Positions 1 through 9,641 of a DNA stretch of 64,000 nt are shown piece after piece. The translations under genes were made by a program, and so were the position numbers. The stretch covers positions 21,001 through 85,000 of the forward strand of contig WBZZ01006424.1 in NCBI GenBank assembly GCA_019918135.1, in the 5' to 3' direction. The first letter of the stretch is position 1, and every line of letters starts with the position of its first letter. The notes beneath the pieces were generated by a model. It was not told the DNA's origin. It ran no database searches and worked only from the letters and a program-made list of their open reading frames with translations. Source of the stretch: Paulinella micropora (Eukaryota > Cercozoa > Imbricatea > Euglyphida > Paulinellidae).

Positions 1-1301
1 AATACTACTGGAGCACATATGCAGGCTATTACAACGGAAGATATATATCCTACTTTTCAACTAACTAATTTAAGTCATAATAACATAAATATGACCTTTG
101 ATGCGTATTTAGATGCTGGCGGATGGAAATCAAGTTATGCGAGTTCTAATTTTCTAATTAGTAAATGGAATAATAAACTTAGATTTTTGTATGATAGCGG
201 GAAAAGTGCTGGGGTTGCTGTTCCCTGGTCTCTCGCTCTGGAACTTGACACATCTGGCTTATTAACAACGAAGGCGATAACAGCAAGTGGAGCGATAACG
301 GCAAATGCGGGTATATCAACAACAACGGCAGCCGCGAGTGGATTAATAACGGCAAATGCGGGTATATCAACAACCACATTAACAACGAGCGACAAAATAA
401 CAACAGCGCTAGGCAAACCGATAATCATAGGCAACTCAACAAAAGGGACAGGAGCAACGGCAGGTTTAGAATTATACGGAACGGCGAGTAATGTCGCAGG
501 AGCACATATATAGGCAATAACTTCAACAGACATCTATCCAGTTTTTCAACAACTAAACTGGTCGCATGATAATGTCAATTTAAGTTGTGATGCTTATTTT
601 GATGGCACGAACTGGAAATCAAGCCACAGCGGTTCAAACTTTATAATTCAAAAAGGTGGAAAACTCGCTTTTTATTATAATTCAGGAACAACGGTGGGAA
701 ACAATATTATATCTTACACTGAGGCGATGAACATTAATACGTCGGGAGATTTAAGCATCACAACAGCATCCAGCGGAATTTTAACATTAAGAAAAAGACC
801 AAGTTCTACTTACGACCCACAAATATATATGAAATCAGGAGGATATTCAAATTATGGTATAATTGTTTCTTCAACTGGTTTGCTTCATGCTTGGACTACT
901 TCAAACTCTTCAGGTGAGCCGTCTGGCAGTTATAATTATGTTCCGCTTAATGGTGCTTGGACAAACTCATCGGACAGGAGGCTAAAATCAGATATTAAAA
1001 CATTAGACTGCGGGATTGTTGTGAGAAACTGATGAAAATAAATTGTTGTTCATATTATTTGAAATCAGACGAAAATAAAAAACAAAAGAACCACGGATTT
1101 ATTGCTGATGAAGTAAAAAAAATATTTCCTGAATTTGTATCTGAAAGTGGAATGAAAGCAGACGATGGAAATGGAAATCTTGAAGGCATAACATATACAA
1201 GTTTTATACCAATATTAGTCAGTGCTTTTCAACACATGGCTGAAAAGGTGATTTATTTAGAAAAGCAAAATAATAATCTAACTAATGATATAGCAGATTA
1301 A
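1..1301 (+). pseudogene. Fibre-like protein with C-terminal Peptidase_S74 chaperone domain, broken
   Basis: The reading frame is open from base 1, so the N-terminus is outside the window. Low-complexity Thr/Ala/Gly repeats (ITANAGIST repeated) resemble a fibrous shaft. A module beginning AHMQAITTEDIYP recurs from about 499 as a diverged copy beginning AHI-stop-AITSTDIYP. In the second copy the glutamine codon CAG has become TAG (511-513). The C-terminus has the S74 intramolecular chaperone signature SDRRLKSDIK near 970-1,005, then NHGFIADEV, IPILVSAFQ and a Leu-rich coiled-coil tail. A 1-nt shift at about 1,020 separates them. S74 domains trimerise fibres and then cleave themselves off. Likely the host-attachment fibre; now a pseudogene unless the stop is read through. 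Confidence 0.7.
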
Positions 1302-1332
1302 AAAAACCAATTAGCAGAAATCCGTAATTACA

Positions 1333-1680
1333 ATGCCCCCTAGATTACACCCTCCACCTCCACTCATTGATATGGCAGATGGCGAACTAACACCAGAATT
1401 AAAAAATCGCGTTTTGGATATTTCATTGAAGAATGAAGAAAAAAAAGTAGAGCACGAATTGGAAGATAACTGGAATTGTTGTTGTATAAAAAACAGACCG
1501 ACTGATAGCAGACTTCTTAAGTATCTGTTTCAAATGGGTATCGTTATCGCTATTATAACCCTTTGTATCGTGAGGTTGTCTGAAAAGAACTTACCGTGCG
1601 AGACAGCCAACACTTATGTAGGTATTTTAACACTATTGATTGGAATATGCCTTCCATCACCTTCTTCAAGTAAGAAGTGA
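1333..1680 (+). CDS. Small membrane protein, unknown function
   Basis: 115 aa. A Pro-rich N-terminus is followed by an acidic stretch, a Cys cluster (NWNCCCIKNRP) and two hydrophobic segments: YLFQMGIVIAIITLCIV at about residues 65-82, and TYVGILTLLIGICL at about 95-108. The protein ends in Ser/Lys. The ATG at 1,333 follows the fibre stop by about 30 bp, so it may be co-transcribed. The frame is intact. Virion membrane proteins are common in PLVs, but no family is recognised. Confidence 0.55.
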   Translation: MPPRLHPPPPLIDMADGELTPELKNRVLDISLKNEEKKVEHELEDNWNCCCIKNRPTDSRLLKYLFQMGIVIAIITLCIVRLSEKNLPCETANTYVGILTLLIGICLPSPSSSKK

Positions 1681-1933
1681 GCATTCATATAGTTGAGTTT
1701 TATACCACGAAGCATCACCAGCACAGATTAGCGGGATAGCTTCATCAAAACTGACAAGCATTATTTCCGTTATTTACGAAAACACATTTAAATTTTGTTT
1801 CTATTCCTTTTTGAATACAATAAACACAACTTTCATTTTTTTTTCACTGACCCGTGAATAGAAATCACAAGCAGTCCGAGCAGAAATATTAATGAATAAA
1901 AAGTTTATGAGCAGTAATATGGAAGGTATCACA

Positions 1934-2299
1934 ATGGCAGACTATAAATTCCAAAAGATTATTTTTCTAAGTAATGATTTTCCAGGTGGGGTTAATGGTA
2001 GCAAGACATTTGACAAAACCATTAAATTGAGCTTTACACCGACTAGAATGAATGTTAAGTTTATCCACTATATGAATGACGTGACGGAGACGAAAACAAA
2101 AATCCTTTATATGGACCGCATTGGAATTATTGGAACATTCGCTGATAGCAACGTCGCAAACATTTCCAATCTTAGCTACAACTTGGGGATTATTAATTGG
2201 ACCGATGGCCAATACAGTTTTAGAGTGCTTAAAACAGACAATTGTAGTATTGAGACTGACCAACTAGCTGGAAGAATTGTTATTTGTTTAGAATTTTAG
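1934..2299 (+). CDS. Hypothetical protein between fibre and ATPase genes
   Basis: 121 aa from the ATG at 1,934 (MADYKFQKIIFLSND). An upstream in-frame ATG at 1,892 would add 14 residues with a less protein-like sequence. Alternating hydrophobic residues suggest a beta-rich fold; there are no membrane segments and no motif I recognise. The structural-cluster position suggests a minor virion protein, by inference only. The gap 1,681-1,933 holds a T-rich run and no ORF. Confidence 0.5.
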   Translation: MADYKFQKIIFLSNDFPGGVNGSKTFDKTIKLSFTPTRMNVKFIHYMNDVTETKTKILYMDRIGIIGTFADSNVANISNLSYNLGIINWTDGQYSFRVLKTDNCSIETDQLAGRIVICLEF

Positions 2300-2346
2300 G
2301 CTTGACGAAGTAGGGACACCCTACAACCCGCATTTTTCTGATTGTT

Positions 2347-2375
2347 GGTGAAGCTTTTTTAAAAAAGGTTCATAT
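2347..2375. promoter_or_regulatory. Intergenic T6/A6 stem-loop upstream of packaging ATPase
   Basis: Inverted repeat: TGAA, a T-run, an A-run, then TTCA, directly before the ATPase start. Similar stem-loops lie at 6,555, 6,657, 8,306 and 11,272. They could be 3'-end signals of the preceding gene or promoter elements; the sequence cannot decide. Confidence 0.4.
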
Positions 2376-2379
2376 AGTG

Positions 2380-3205
2380 ATGGAGAAAATTAATGATATA
2401 CGAGTTAGACCAGTTAAGCAAAACGGAGATGGCGACAAGTTGGCAAAAGGACATAAGTTATTTGATGAACCGTATGCCAATATTTTTCTTCTCGCTCGCA
2501 AGAAGAGTGGCAAGACGACAGCACTGTTCGAAATCCTGAAACGAACGACTGACAAAAAGACCCGTATTGTCATCATAGCCAGCACAATACACAAGGACCA
2601 CATTTACAAAAAAATTGTTAAGCACTTCAAGAAGAAGGGAAACCCAATGGCTATATACACATATTTGAAAACGGACGGATACAGTGTGATAGACTATGAG
2701 TTAGACAAGCTCAACAAGCCAGACGAGGAGCAAGAAGAAGGCGAGGTTGTGCGGGACGAGAAAGAAGAACCGAAGCCGAAGTTTCTTTATTTTGGTAAAG
2801 AAGAAAAGAAGAAACAGGAGGGAGGCGAAAAACCACCGAGGTCGAGCAAATACATTACACCAGAAGTCGTTTTTGTGCTAGATGATTTGGGTAGCGGGTT
2901 GCGAGATAAGTCCGTAAGCGACCTGTTGAAAAAGAATAGACACTGCAAGTCAAAGGTGATTACGAGCTCGCAATATCTAAAACGACTTACGACCTGAGGC
3001 GATTAAACAGCTAGACTACCTCCTTATTTTTCCTGGTCAGAGTGTTGATAAAATAGAACTCGTATACAAACATTTGGACCTCGGCTACGACCTTGAATAC
3101 TTCATTGAAAAATATCACGAGGCGACGAAAGAGAGGTTTAACTTTTTGTATGTGGATGCGGTATCGGACGAGCTGAGGCAAAATTTCAACTATCGCTTGC
3201 GATAG
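2380..3205 (+). pseudogene. Genome-packaging ATPase (A32/FtsK-HerA type), one frameshift
   Basis: The Walker A motif ARKKSGKTT is at about residue 37 and Walker B is VVFVLDDLG (about 2,866-2,892), followed by the sensor-like segment KVITSSQY. This layout is that of the A32-like ATPases that pump DNA into capsids of PLVs, virophages and NCLDVs. After SSQYL an extra A in a four-A run (about 2,973) shifts frame; the remainder, ending in FNYRLR, continues in the next frame to a TAG at 3,203. An acidic/Lys-rich insert (about 2,715-2,850) separates the Walker motifs. The start is the ATG at 2,380, preceded by a GTG and by the hairpin at 2,347-2,375. The segment is absent from the right copy, so the shift has no intact counterpart for comparison. 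Confidence 0.85.
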
Positions 3206-3267
3206 TCAATATTTCAATAAACGATTTTTGTAATTTTATTATTTATTTTTTTCAGAACTATATATAC

Positions 3268-3582
3268 ATGCCAACATCACCAGTGATTATCAGTAGTCCA
3301 TCAGGTTACAACATCAGCTACAATCCCAGTATGCCACAAGCGGGAGGTGCGAAGAACAGAAAGAAGAAGGGAAAAAAGAAACAAACAGGAGGCAAAGTTA
3401 ATTGGGCGAAGGTCGGAAAAGCGATAGTGGATGCTAATAGGTTTATCAAGAAGAACCAATTGATTTCAAGGGGTGCTACTTTTCTCAGCGATGTCGGAGT
3501 GCCTTATGCGGACCGTGTAGCGAAGGCCGCGATGAAGCAAGGATACGGCAAGCAACGAGGAGGAGCCGTTAAGTTTCGGTAA
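3268..3582 (+). CDS. Small basic virion protein with Gly-Gly cleavage sites
   Basis: 104 aa, very Lys/Arg-rich (KNRKKKGKKKQTGGK), ending KQRGGAVKFR. Three Gly-Gly sites, QAGGA, QTGGK and QRGGA, fit the x-x-GG-x specificity of adenain-like viral maturation proteases, whose gene lies about 1 kb downstream. The size, charge and site pattern recall adenovirus core proteins (pVII/mu) and the small cleaved capsid proteins of virophages. Likely role: DNA condensation or internal cement after maturation. Frame intact; ATG preceded by an AT-rich TATA-like stretch. Confidence 0.6.
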   Translation: MPTSPVIISSPSGYNISYNPSMPQAGGAKNRKKKGKKKQTGGKVNWAKVGKAIVDANRFIKKNQLISRGATFLSDVGVPYADRVAKAAMKQGYGKQRGGAVKFR

Positions 3583-3649
3583 CCCCACAATATGGAGGTA
3601 CAAATGTAAAATCTTATATTAATTTTTTTTACTCAATATAATAGTAGTA

Positions 3650-3820
3650 ATGCGAAGTAAGCCAAAGAAGAAACTTAAACAACGGCCTCCGAGGATATAC
3701 AGAAATAAGGATGGCCGACCATATATCAAAGTGAAAGGCAAACGAGCATATCTCAACTTTGGCGAGAAAACGAATGACCTTTCAACACTTCAAATCGTTA
3801 AACTGTTTCTGAAAATATGA
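3650..3820 (+). CDS. 56-aa basic protein
   Basis: Short ORF with a Lys/Arg-rich N-terminus (MRSKPKKKLKQRPP) and a compact segment YRNKDGRPYIKVKGKRAYL that looks like beta-strands. Its stop overlaps the next ATG (ATGA at 3,817-3,820), which supports it being real and translationally coupled. Small proteins of this style occur in PLV and giant-virus genomes, but no function is known to me. Confidence 0.55.
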   Translation: MRSKPKKKLKQRPPRIYRNKDGRPYIKVKGKRAYLNFGEKTNDLSTLQIVKLFLKI

Positions 3821-4663
3821 AAGGGGACAATAAAACGAAGAAAACACGAAAGACAAAAGAGCGAATAATTAAGTCCGAATTCAATCGTCTTGAACACGAG
3901 AACCGCAACCAGATACAAAACAACCTGCTGAAAAAATATGAACTAATACACGAGCAGGAGGAAAAGGAAAAGAAGTTAAGAGAACAGGCAGAAGATGAGA
4001 AGAAAAGAAAAGAGAGGAAGGAGAGTGCGGAAATGAAGGAAAGACAAGAAGAATTAATAAGGGAAGCGAAAAGAGAGCAAAAACTTATAGAGGATGTAAA
4101 ATTTGAACAAGATAGAAAACTGTTATTACCACCATTCCACCCTCAATATATCACACAAGGACCACAACCACCACCGCAAGCACCACCCCAAGCACCACAA
4201 CTAGGCCCACCCCAAGCACCACAACTATGACCACCCCAAGCACCACAAGCGCCACAAGCACCAGAAGAAAAACAGATGCCATTGAAAACAAAAGAAGAGA
4301 GAAAAGCTGAAAAGGAATTAAAGAAAAGTATGTTAAATTATTGACGGAAACAGCGGGATTTACAAAGAAATTATTAATAAGCTGAGCAAAATTTGACAAA
4401 CTTGGTAAAGGAATAGAGAAAGCGATAGCCGATGCCCAATCAGCAGATGAGCAGAAAGAACTGGCTGAACAATATAAAAAAGAATTAGAACAAGAAAAAA
4501 AGCAAGCGGATGCCAAAGCAAAACACTTTGAAATTAAAGATAAAATATCATACATATCCGCAGGTTTAAGAATGATTACAAGTATCCAAAATTGGATATA
4601 CCAAAAACTTTGGGCCCTGCTTTGGAAGCAAAAATGATAGCCGAAGGCAAACCACCACAACAA
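3817..4663 (+). pseudogene. Coiled-coil, Pro/Gln-rich protein upstream of the protease, heavily frameshifted
   Basis: The first 137 codons are a Lys/Glu-rich coiled coil (to about 4,110) running into PPQAPPQAPQ repeats, closed by TGA at 4,228-4,230. Beyond it, coding-like sequence continues in changing frames: a second coiled coil (AKFDKLGKGIEKAIADAQ) at 4,384-4,440 and ISYISAGLRMITSIQNWIYQ at about 4,545-4,605. At least three frame changes and a TGA are needed to follow it. It may be the N-terminal part of the same long protein as the protease at 4,693. The segment is absent from the right copy. Confidence 0.45.
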
Positions 4664-4692
4664 AAGTTAAAGGAAAACACACGACTGCGGGT

Positions 4693-5616
4693 ATGGCGCA
4701 AGTTTTAGTAGATGAAGGCATTGATTTAGGAATAGACCAGAATGAAATGAGAAAGAAACTCGCTGATTATTTGGGAATAAACCAAGCTGGTGCTGGACCA
4801 AGAACGATTGAGGAATTAATCCACAAACTTTTGACAATAGCAACAATTAAGAAATATTTAAAGAAGGGCAAATACAAGAAAAAAATGAAGAAGATGGAAT
4901 ATGTAAATAACTTAGTAACCGAAATGAGAAGCGACCCAAATATTAAAAATCAAGTTTCAAATAATCTCGGTATTCAACTGACGGAGGAAGTTCAACCGCC
5001 AGCAGGGGCAAGCCCCCGCACCCCCACCACAGATGTAGAGGAAGTTCAACCACCAGAAGTTCAGCCACCAGAAGTTCAGCCGTCAGAAGTAGATGGAGCA
5101 GTAGATGTGGAGCAAGCGGGGGCAGGCAGAGGTTTAATGACAGACGAAATAGACAACATTATGAAAAAGCACGAATGGTATATCGGCACGGTAGCTAGCG
5201 ACGAAATAAATAAACTGAAGCCGGAAAAAAGACAGAAGTATGGATTTATTATGAACTTGGATATGTCTAGTCAACCAGGCTCACATTGGATTGCTGTTTG
5301 GGTTGACTTAATTAAAGACGACTCTATTGAAATCTAGGACCCGCTCGCACTGCATAAGCCGACTGAGCTATTTCTACACCAAATGAAACAGCTTATTGAC
5401 AAGAATAAGCCGAACACATATCTGCTTATGAAGGTTAATCAAGTTAAAAACCAAAACGACACAACAGATACCTGCGGGTGGCATAGTATTAGGTTTTTGT
5501 TAGAGCGGGCGAAAGGTAATATGTTTAAATTCGCAAGCGGATGGACTGATTCAAAAGAAAAAGAAGCGGAGGAGTTGAAAGCTCAGAACGGCTATGGTTT
5601 TGACACTTTCATTTAG
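4693..5616 (+). pseudogene. Adenain/Ulp1-like maturation cysteine protease, one in-frame TAG
   Basis: The C48/C5-type catalytic layout is visible: His in GSHWIAVWVDL (5,276-5,308), an Asp just after the TAG in the DPLA segment, Gln in KNQNDTTDT, and Cys in TCGWHSIRFL (5,470-5,499). The stop TAG at 5,335-5,337 lies between the His and the Asp where family members usually carry an aromatic residue; both sides are in the same frame. The N-terminal part is Lys-rich, then a VQPPE repeat linker (5,040-5,090). In PLVs this enzyme cleaves capsid proteins at Gly-Gly sites; candidate substrates in this window are the 3,268 protein, MCP and lipase. Confidence 0.75.
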
Positions 5617-5736
5617 AGCACCCCCTTCGTTGTGATACGTAATTAAAACAAAAAAATATTTTCTAATCTATAGGAACCTTCACCAAAAAAGTCGGGTCAA
5701 TGGAATATCGGGGAGGCAGGAGCTCAAACATTTACT

Positions 5737-6499
5737 ATGAACAGCAAAAATAGGATAAACGGCACGGACAGTGATTTCACTCTCTCCATTGATATGAAAT
5801 CGCTAGACAATCCAGCACACTGTAAAATTTTACATATCTATGCTCCTAAATCGTATTACTCTGTGGCAAGTCCTTATAACACTTTTACTCTGAGTGAAGA
5901 TGGATTTGAGGCTCTGATTATGATACCAGAGGGCAACTACACGATGAACAACTTAAAAAATAAACTGGCTGAGGTGCTAACGGCAGACAGCCCCAACAAC
6001 TACACATACGCCGTTACGAGCAACAACACAAACACCGACCCAGAAGACGGTAAGCTATTATTTACAGTAGCGAACAATGGAGGCATTCAACCGCGGTTTA
6101 TATTTGACACCGAAACACGTATTCACGAAGTAATGGGTTTTGACCGCGACTCAACATTTCTTTGCTAATAATACCATTAGGTCTCCAAACGTCATAATCT
6201 TGACTGGCGAAAAAACATTATATTTACAGTCAGATGAAGGCGATAACCACATGCTCCAAGAAATATACACGGCGAATGAAATCCCGTTCGGCTCTGTTAT
6301 CTACGACGGCTCGGGTAGTGAATACGGCAAACGGCTATCTGCTAGTTCAAGCGATGTGTATCGGTTTTACTTGACTGACGAAAACGACCAACCAGTTAAT
6401 CTCAACGGGTTAGGAATTGTTATGACATTGTTGATTTACCGCGAGACAAATTGTTTTAATTTATTTACATCGTTTTTTAATTTGTTAAAAAGTCGATAA
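5737..6499 (+). pseudogene. Penton-like minor capsid protein, one frameshift
   Basis: It begins MNSKNRINGTDSDFTLSID. The first frame runs to 6,168, ending FDRDSTFLC; the second takes over at about 6,160 and continues through ANNTIRSPNVIILTG to a Leu/Tyr-rich end, so one extra T in the CTTTGC run explains the break. About 250 aa in total, beta-rich and without membrane segments. The position directly before MCP, the length and the N-S-x-N-R...F start fit the single-jelly-roll penton proteins of PLVs; the assignment rests on position and style, not on a search. The segment is absent from the right copy. Confidence 0.55.
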
Positions 6500-6543
6500 T
6501 AGGGGCCTGCTCCCCCTATAACCCCGCACAGTAAATATATAAG

Positions 6544-6583
6544 TTTTTGAGATCGTAAGTGGTTTTTGAAAAAAAGCACTTAC
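6544..6583. repeat. 40-bp direct repeat with hairpin, copy 1
   Basis: Identical to 6,646-6,685. Each copy ends in a perfect 7-bp stem GTAAGTG...CACTTAC enclosing a T5/A7 loop. The pair flanks about 60 bp of AT-rich DNA just upstream of MCP. Confidence 0.85.
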
Positions 6584-6645
6584 AATTAATTTTAGAATTA
6601 TTTTTTTTCTCGTATTACAATATATAGCGACCTTTTAAAAATCGT

Positions 6646-6685
6646 TTTTTGAGATCGTAAGTGGTTTTTGAAAAAAAGCACTTAC
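6646..6685. promoter_or_regulatory. 40-bp direct repeat with hairpin, copy 2, directly before MCP start
   Basis: Second copy of the 6,544 repeat; its stem ends 5 bp before the MCP ATG at 6,691. The duplication in front of the most highly expressed late gene suggests a late promoter, a leader element or an end-processing hairpin. Inference. Confidence 0.45.
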
Positions 6686-6690
6686 ACAAA

Positions 6691-8217
6691 ATGCCCACAC
6701 AACACGGAGGCGAACTAGATTTCAGCAGGACTGACTACATCTGTGCTTCTTATCGCTTGAATAAGCTTACCCCTCGTGAGGGTTCTATTAATGTAACCGT
6801 AACTACCGCAGGAGGACAGGAAAGCAACTTTGACCTTATCAGCCGTCCGTTTAACTTGGCTCGCTCTGTTTTGAGTTTTAATTATGCTCCTGATGCGAAG
6901 GCGGCGAACTACAATAAATGCTTTATGGATTGCTTGAACCCAATTAGACAAATTCAATTGAATACTAGGGGTGGTGTTTATCTGTGCGACATTAACGAAG
7001 TCGGAAATATCACTAAGATGATTTGGAAACCCGAAACCTCCATTGATGATTTACTCGCTTTGGAAAACCACGATAATGGAAGTGGAGCTGGTTGTATGCT
7101 TTAAAAGTGTAATGCTACAACTACATTTCAACCCGCTAGCGATGCTAGAAGGTTGGCCGCATTACAAACAGCATTGACAGCTTCGGTAATAGCAGGAAAT
7201 GCGGCGGGACAAATTGATACGGGCATTGATGTTGCGAAGGCACAGGTTCAGGCCGCATTAAAGGCTTGGATGGCACAACCCTCCACAAATGCCCGCCGAC
7301 ACGATGATACCCTTATTGCGAATGAGACTGGCACGAGTAAGTTCGCTAATGTTGCTTTTAATGAGGCTAAGTATTTCTCAGCTGGTACTATTAATAATGC
7401 CAGCCCGAGTGTTAATGTTAAGATTCATCTTGGAATGCTTTACAATACTATTTTCGCTCTGGATAAAACTATTATGTTTCCAGAAATTTTGACTTTGCGG
7501 ATTGTTTGGCAACAGACACCCAAAATCTTTTATTATAACAATGATGCTCTTTCTACTAGTGGAGGTGCGGTCGCGGTAGCTGATTCAAATGTTACTGTTA
7601 CTAATCTCAGCCTGTTCTTAGCTGTCGAGACTAACCCCGATGTCGTTCAATCAATTCAACAGAAGATTATGAGCCCCGAAGGTATGAGCTTCAACATTGA
7701 TTATTCTTATTTGTATAAAAACACTGTCGGAGTAGCTTCAACTTCTCAAAATGTTATACTTAGATTTGACAGAGGCCACGGACGGCAAATTAAGAAAATT
7801 TATCACTCTGTTTTCAACACAACCGAAAATAAGAACACTGCTTATGACAATAGCAACCTGCTTGGTTCTAAGGTCCAAACTTTTTATACCACACTAGACG
7901 GAGCACGACTTCAAGAATTCAATGTTGATTGTCAAACTGGAAAACTAGAAGACTATATGTATCTTAAACCGAAGTTGGAAGGCTCTTCTTTGATGAATAG
8001 CAATGTTTATCAATACAACTGGGTTTGGTGCGACAGCTTTGACAATACCCATCCACTGTGGAGCAAGGACCAAAATGAAATTAGTGGATTAAGTCTAGAA
8101 ACTGAGCGACGATGGGAGTTTATTGCTACCACTGCTAATATTGCGGCCAATCATTACACATTTGTCGTCACTCAGCAAGAAGTAAATGTCAGGAACGGCA
8201 CCATTACTAGGACCTAA
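6691..8217 (+). pseudogene. Major capsid protein (double jelly-roll), one in-frame TAA
   Basis: 508 codons from the ATG at 6,691 (MPTQHGGELDFSRTDY), the usual size for PLV MCPs. Typical segments are the N-terminal strand region SINVTVTTAGGQ, and HLGMLYNTIFALDKTIMFPE followed by LTLRIVW in the second half. A TAA at 7,102-7,104 interrupts an otherwise single frame, after NGSGAGCML. The same TAA is in the right copy, so it predates the duplication or is tolerated. QHGGE near the N-terminus is a possible maturation site. Product: hexon-like capsomer. A hairpin repeat pair precedes it. Confidence 0.85.
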
Positions 8218-8305
8218 ACCCCATCCGTTGAAGTAATATTTAAAAATTTAGATTAATTTTTTTCTTAGAATATACAAAGCTTACACAAAAGATTTGTTGA
8301 GGTTG

Positions 8306-8334
8306 TAGGAGGTTTTTTGTAAAAAAAGCTCCTA
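8306..8334. promoter_or_regulatory. Stem-loop overlapping a start codon
   Basis: TAGGAG...CTCCTA stem with a T6-GT-A7 loop; its last base is the A of the ATG at 8,334. It has the same design as the hairpins before MCP and the ATPase. It could control translation start or mark transcript ends. Confidence 0.4.
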
Positions 8335-9587
8335 TGCACCAACGAAATTTGATAGCACACCCTGACGGAGACTTCATAAATGTCAAAGTCGGCTACGATG
8401 GTAATGTTGAAACCAATAGTATGAAAACCGCTTTCGGCGAAGCATTGGTCGGTCAATTAACACCAGTATTACAAGAGATTTTCCCATAGTATTACACTAT
8501 CAATACACGAATATGGACATTAGTTCAAACTGATGCTACCATTTCATTTAATGCGAATATGGTCGAACTTAAAACAGATGTGAAGACGACCGCGAATGCT
8601 GTATTGACGAGTAAAAAAAGAATTAAAAACAGAACTGGAATGGGAGTTCTAACACGATTTACTGCTTTATGGACTACTGATCAAACGAAAGACTACAATT
8701 CATATATCGGCATAGGTGAAAGTGATTTTACTGACGGCTTCTATTTTACAAAATAAAAGCGACTGGTATGAATATCGCCAGTGTTAAAGGTGGGGTGCCG
8801 ACACTTATTCCCAAGCGCCCTGGGATGACCCTTGTGATGGTACTAAAATTATGCCTATCATAGATTGGACCAAAGGGAATGTATTCCAGATTAAATTTCA
8901 ATATATTATCTTGGCTTTGATGCTATAAGGTTCTACATAGAAAATCCATCAAGTGGAGAATTTCAGCTGGTTCATACAATTAGGTATGCGAATGCGAATG
9001 TGGGTGTTAGTCTTTCAAATACAACCCTACCTTTTTCGGCTTGTATCAGAAATTATGGAACTGGTAATGCTAATCAAACATTAAAAACAGCCAGTTGTAG
9101 TATGTTTATTGAGGGCACTAACACTATTAATTCAAGCATATCAAACGAAGCGGAAGGAAGTGAGCCAGCTAGCACAACGGAAAGCCCAATTATTAGCATA
9201 AAAAATAAAACAACTTTTAATGGTGTGACCAATTATTCAATTGTTTATCCATCTCTTGTGAGCATATCAAACGAAGGCACCAAAGTTAATATAGTGCGGA
9301 TTGTGAAAACGAGTGGGGCACTTACTGGCGAGAACTTTGCGGATATTGATACCAAAACTTCAATCGTATCAAAGGATACCAGTGCGACCGCTTTGGGTGG
9401 TGCCACTATAACGGATGTCATTCTTAAACTGTATGTTAATTCTACTTCAAGCCAGCTTATTGACCTGCGAACTTACGACATACAACTTTCTCCTGGTGAA
9501 AATATAATATTTTTACAAAAGTCTGTCGCGACTGCTAATAATGGAAGAAATGTGAGTGTTATCGTTAATTTCTTAGAAGACCAATGA
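8334..9587 (+). pseudogene. Virion surface protein candidate resembling marine phage structural proteins
   Basis: Start MHQRNLIAHPDGDF at 8,334. In-frame TAG at 8,487 inside the octamer TAGTATTA, then a stop at 8,754 and compensating frame changes between 8,754 and about 8,990, after which the original frame resumes to 9,587. Segments such as DGTKIMPIIDWTKGNVFQI, FDAIRFYIENP, LVHTIRYAN and SACIRNYGTGNANQTLK follow the order I know from a structural protein common in marine phages (DGTGPSG, WLG-V-R, H-NN, L-RYEI). If so, it is a decoration or receptor-binding component. The right copy at 53,708-54,961 carries the same breaks. Confidence 0.5.
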
Positions 9588-9641
9588 TGTGAATATATAA
9601 TTATTTTTGTAATAATTTTTCTAATATAATAATATAGTAAT

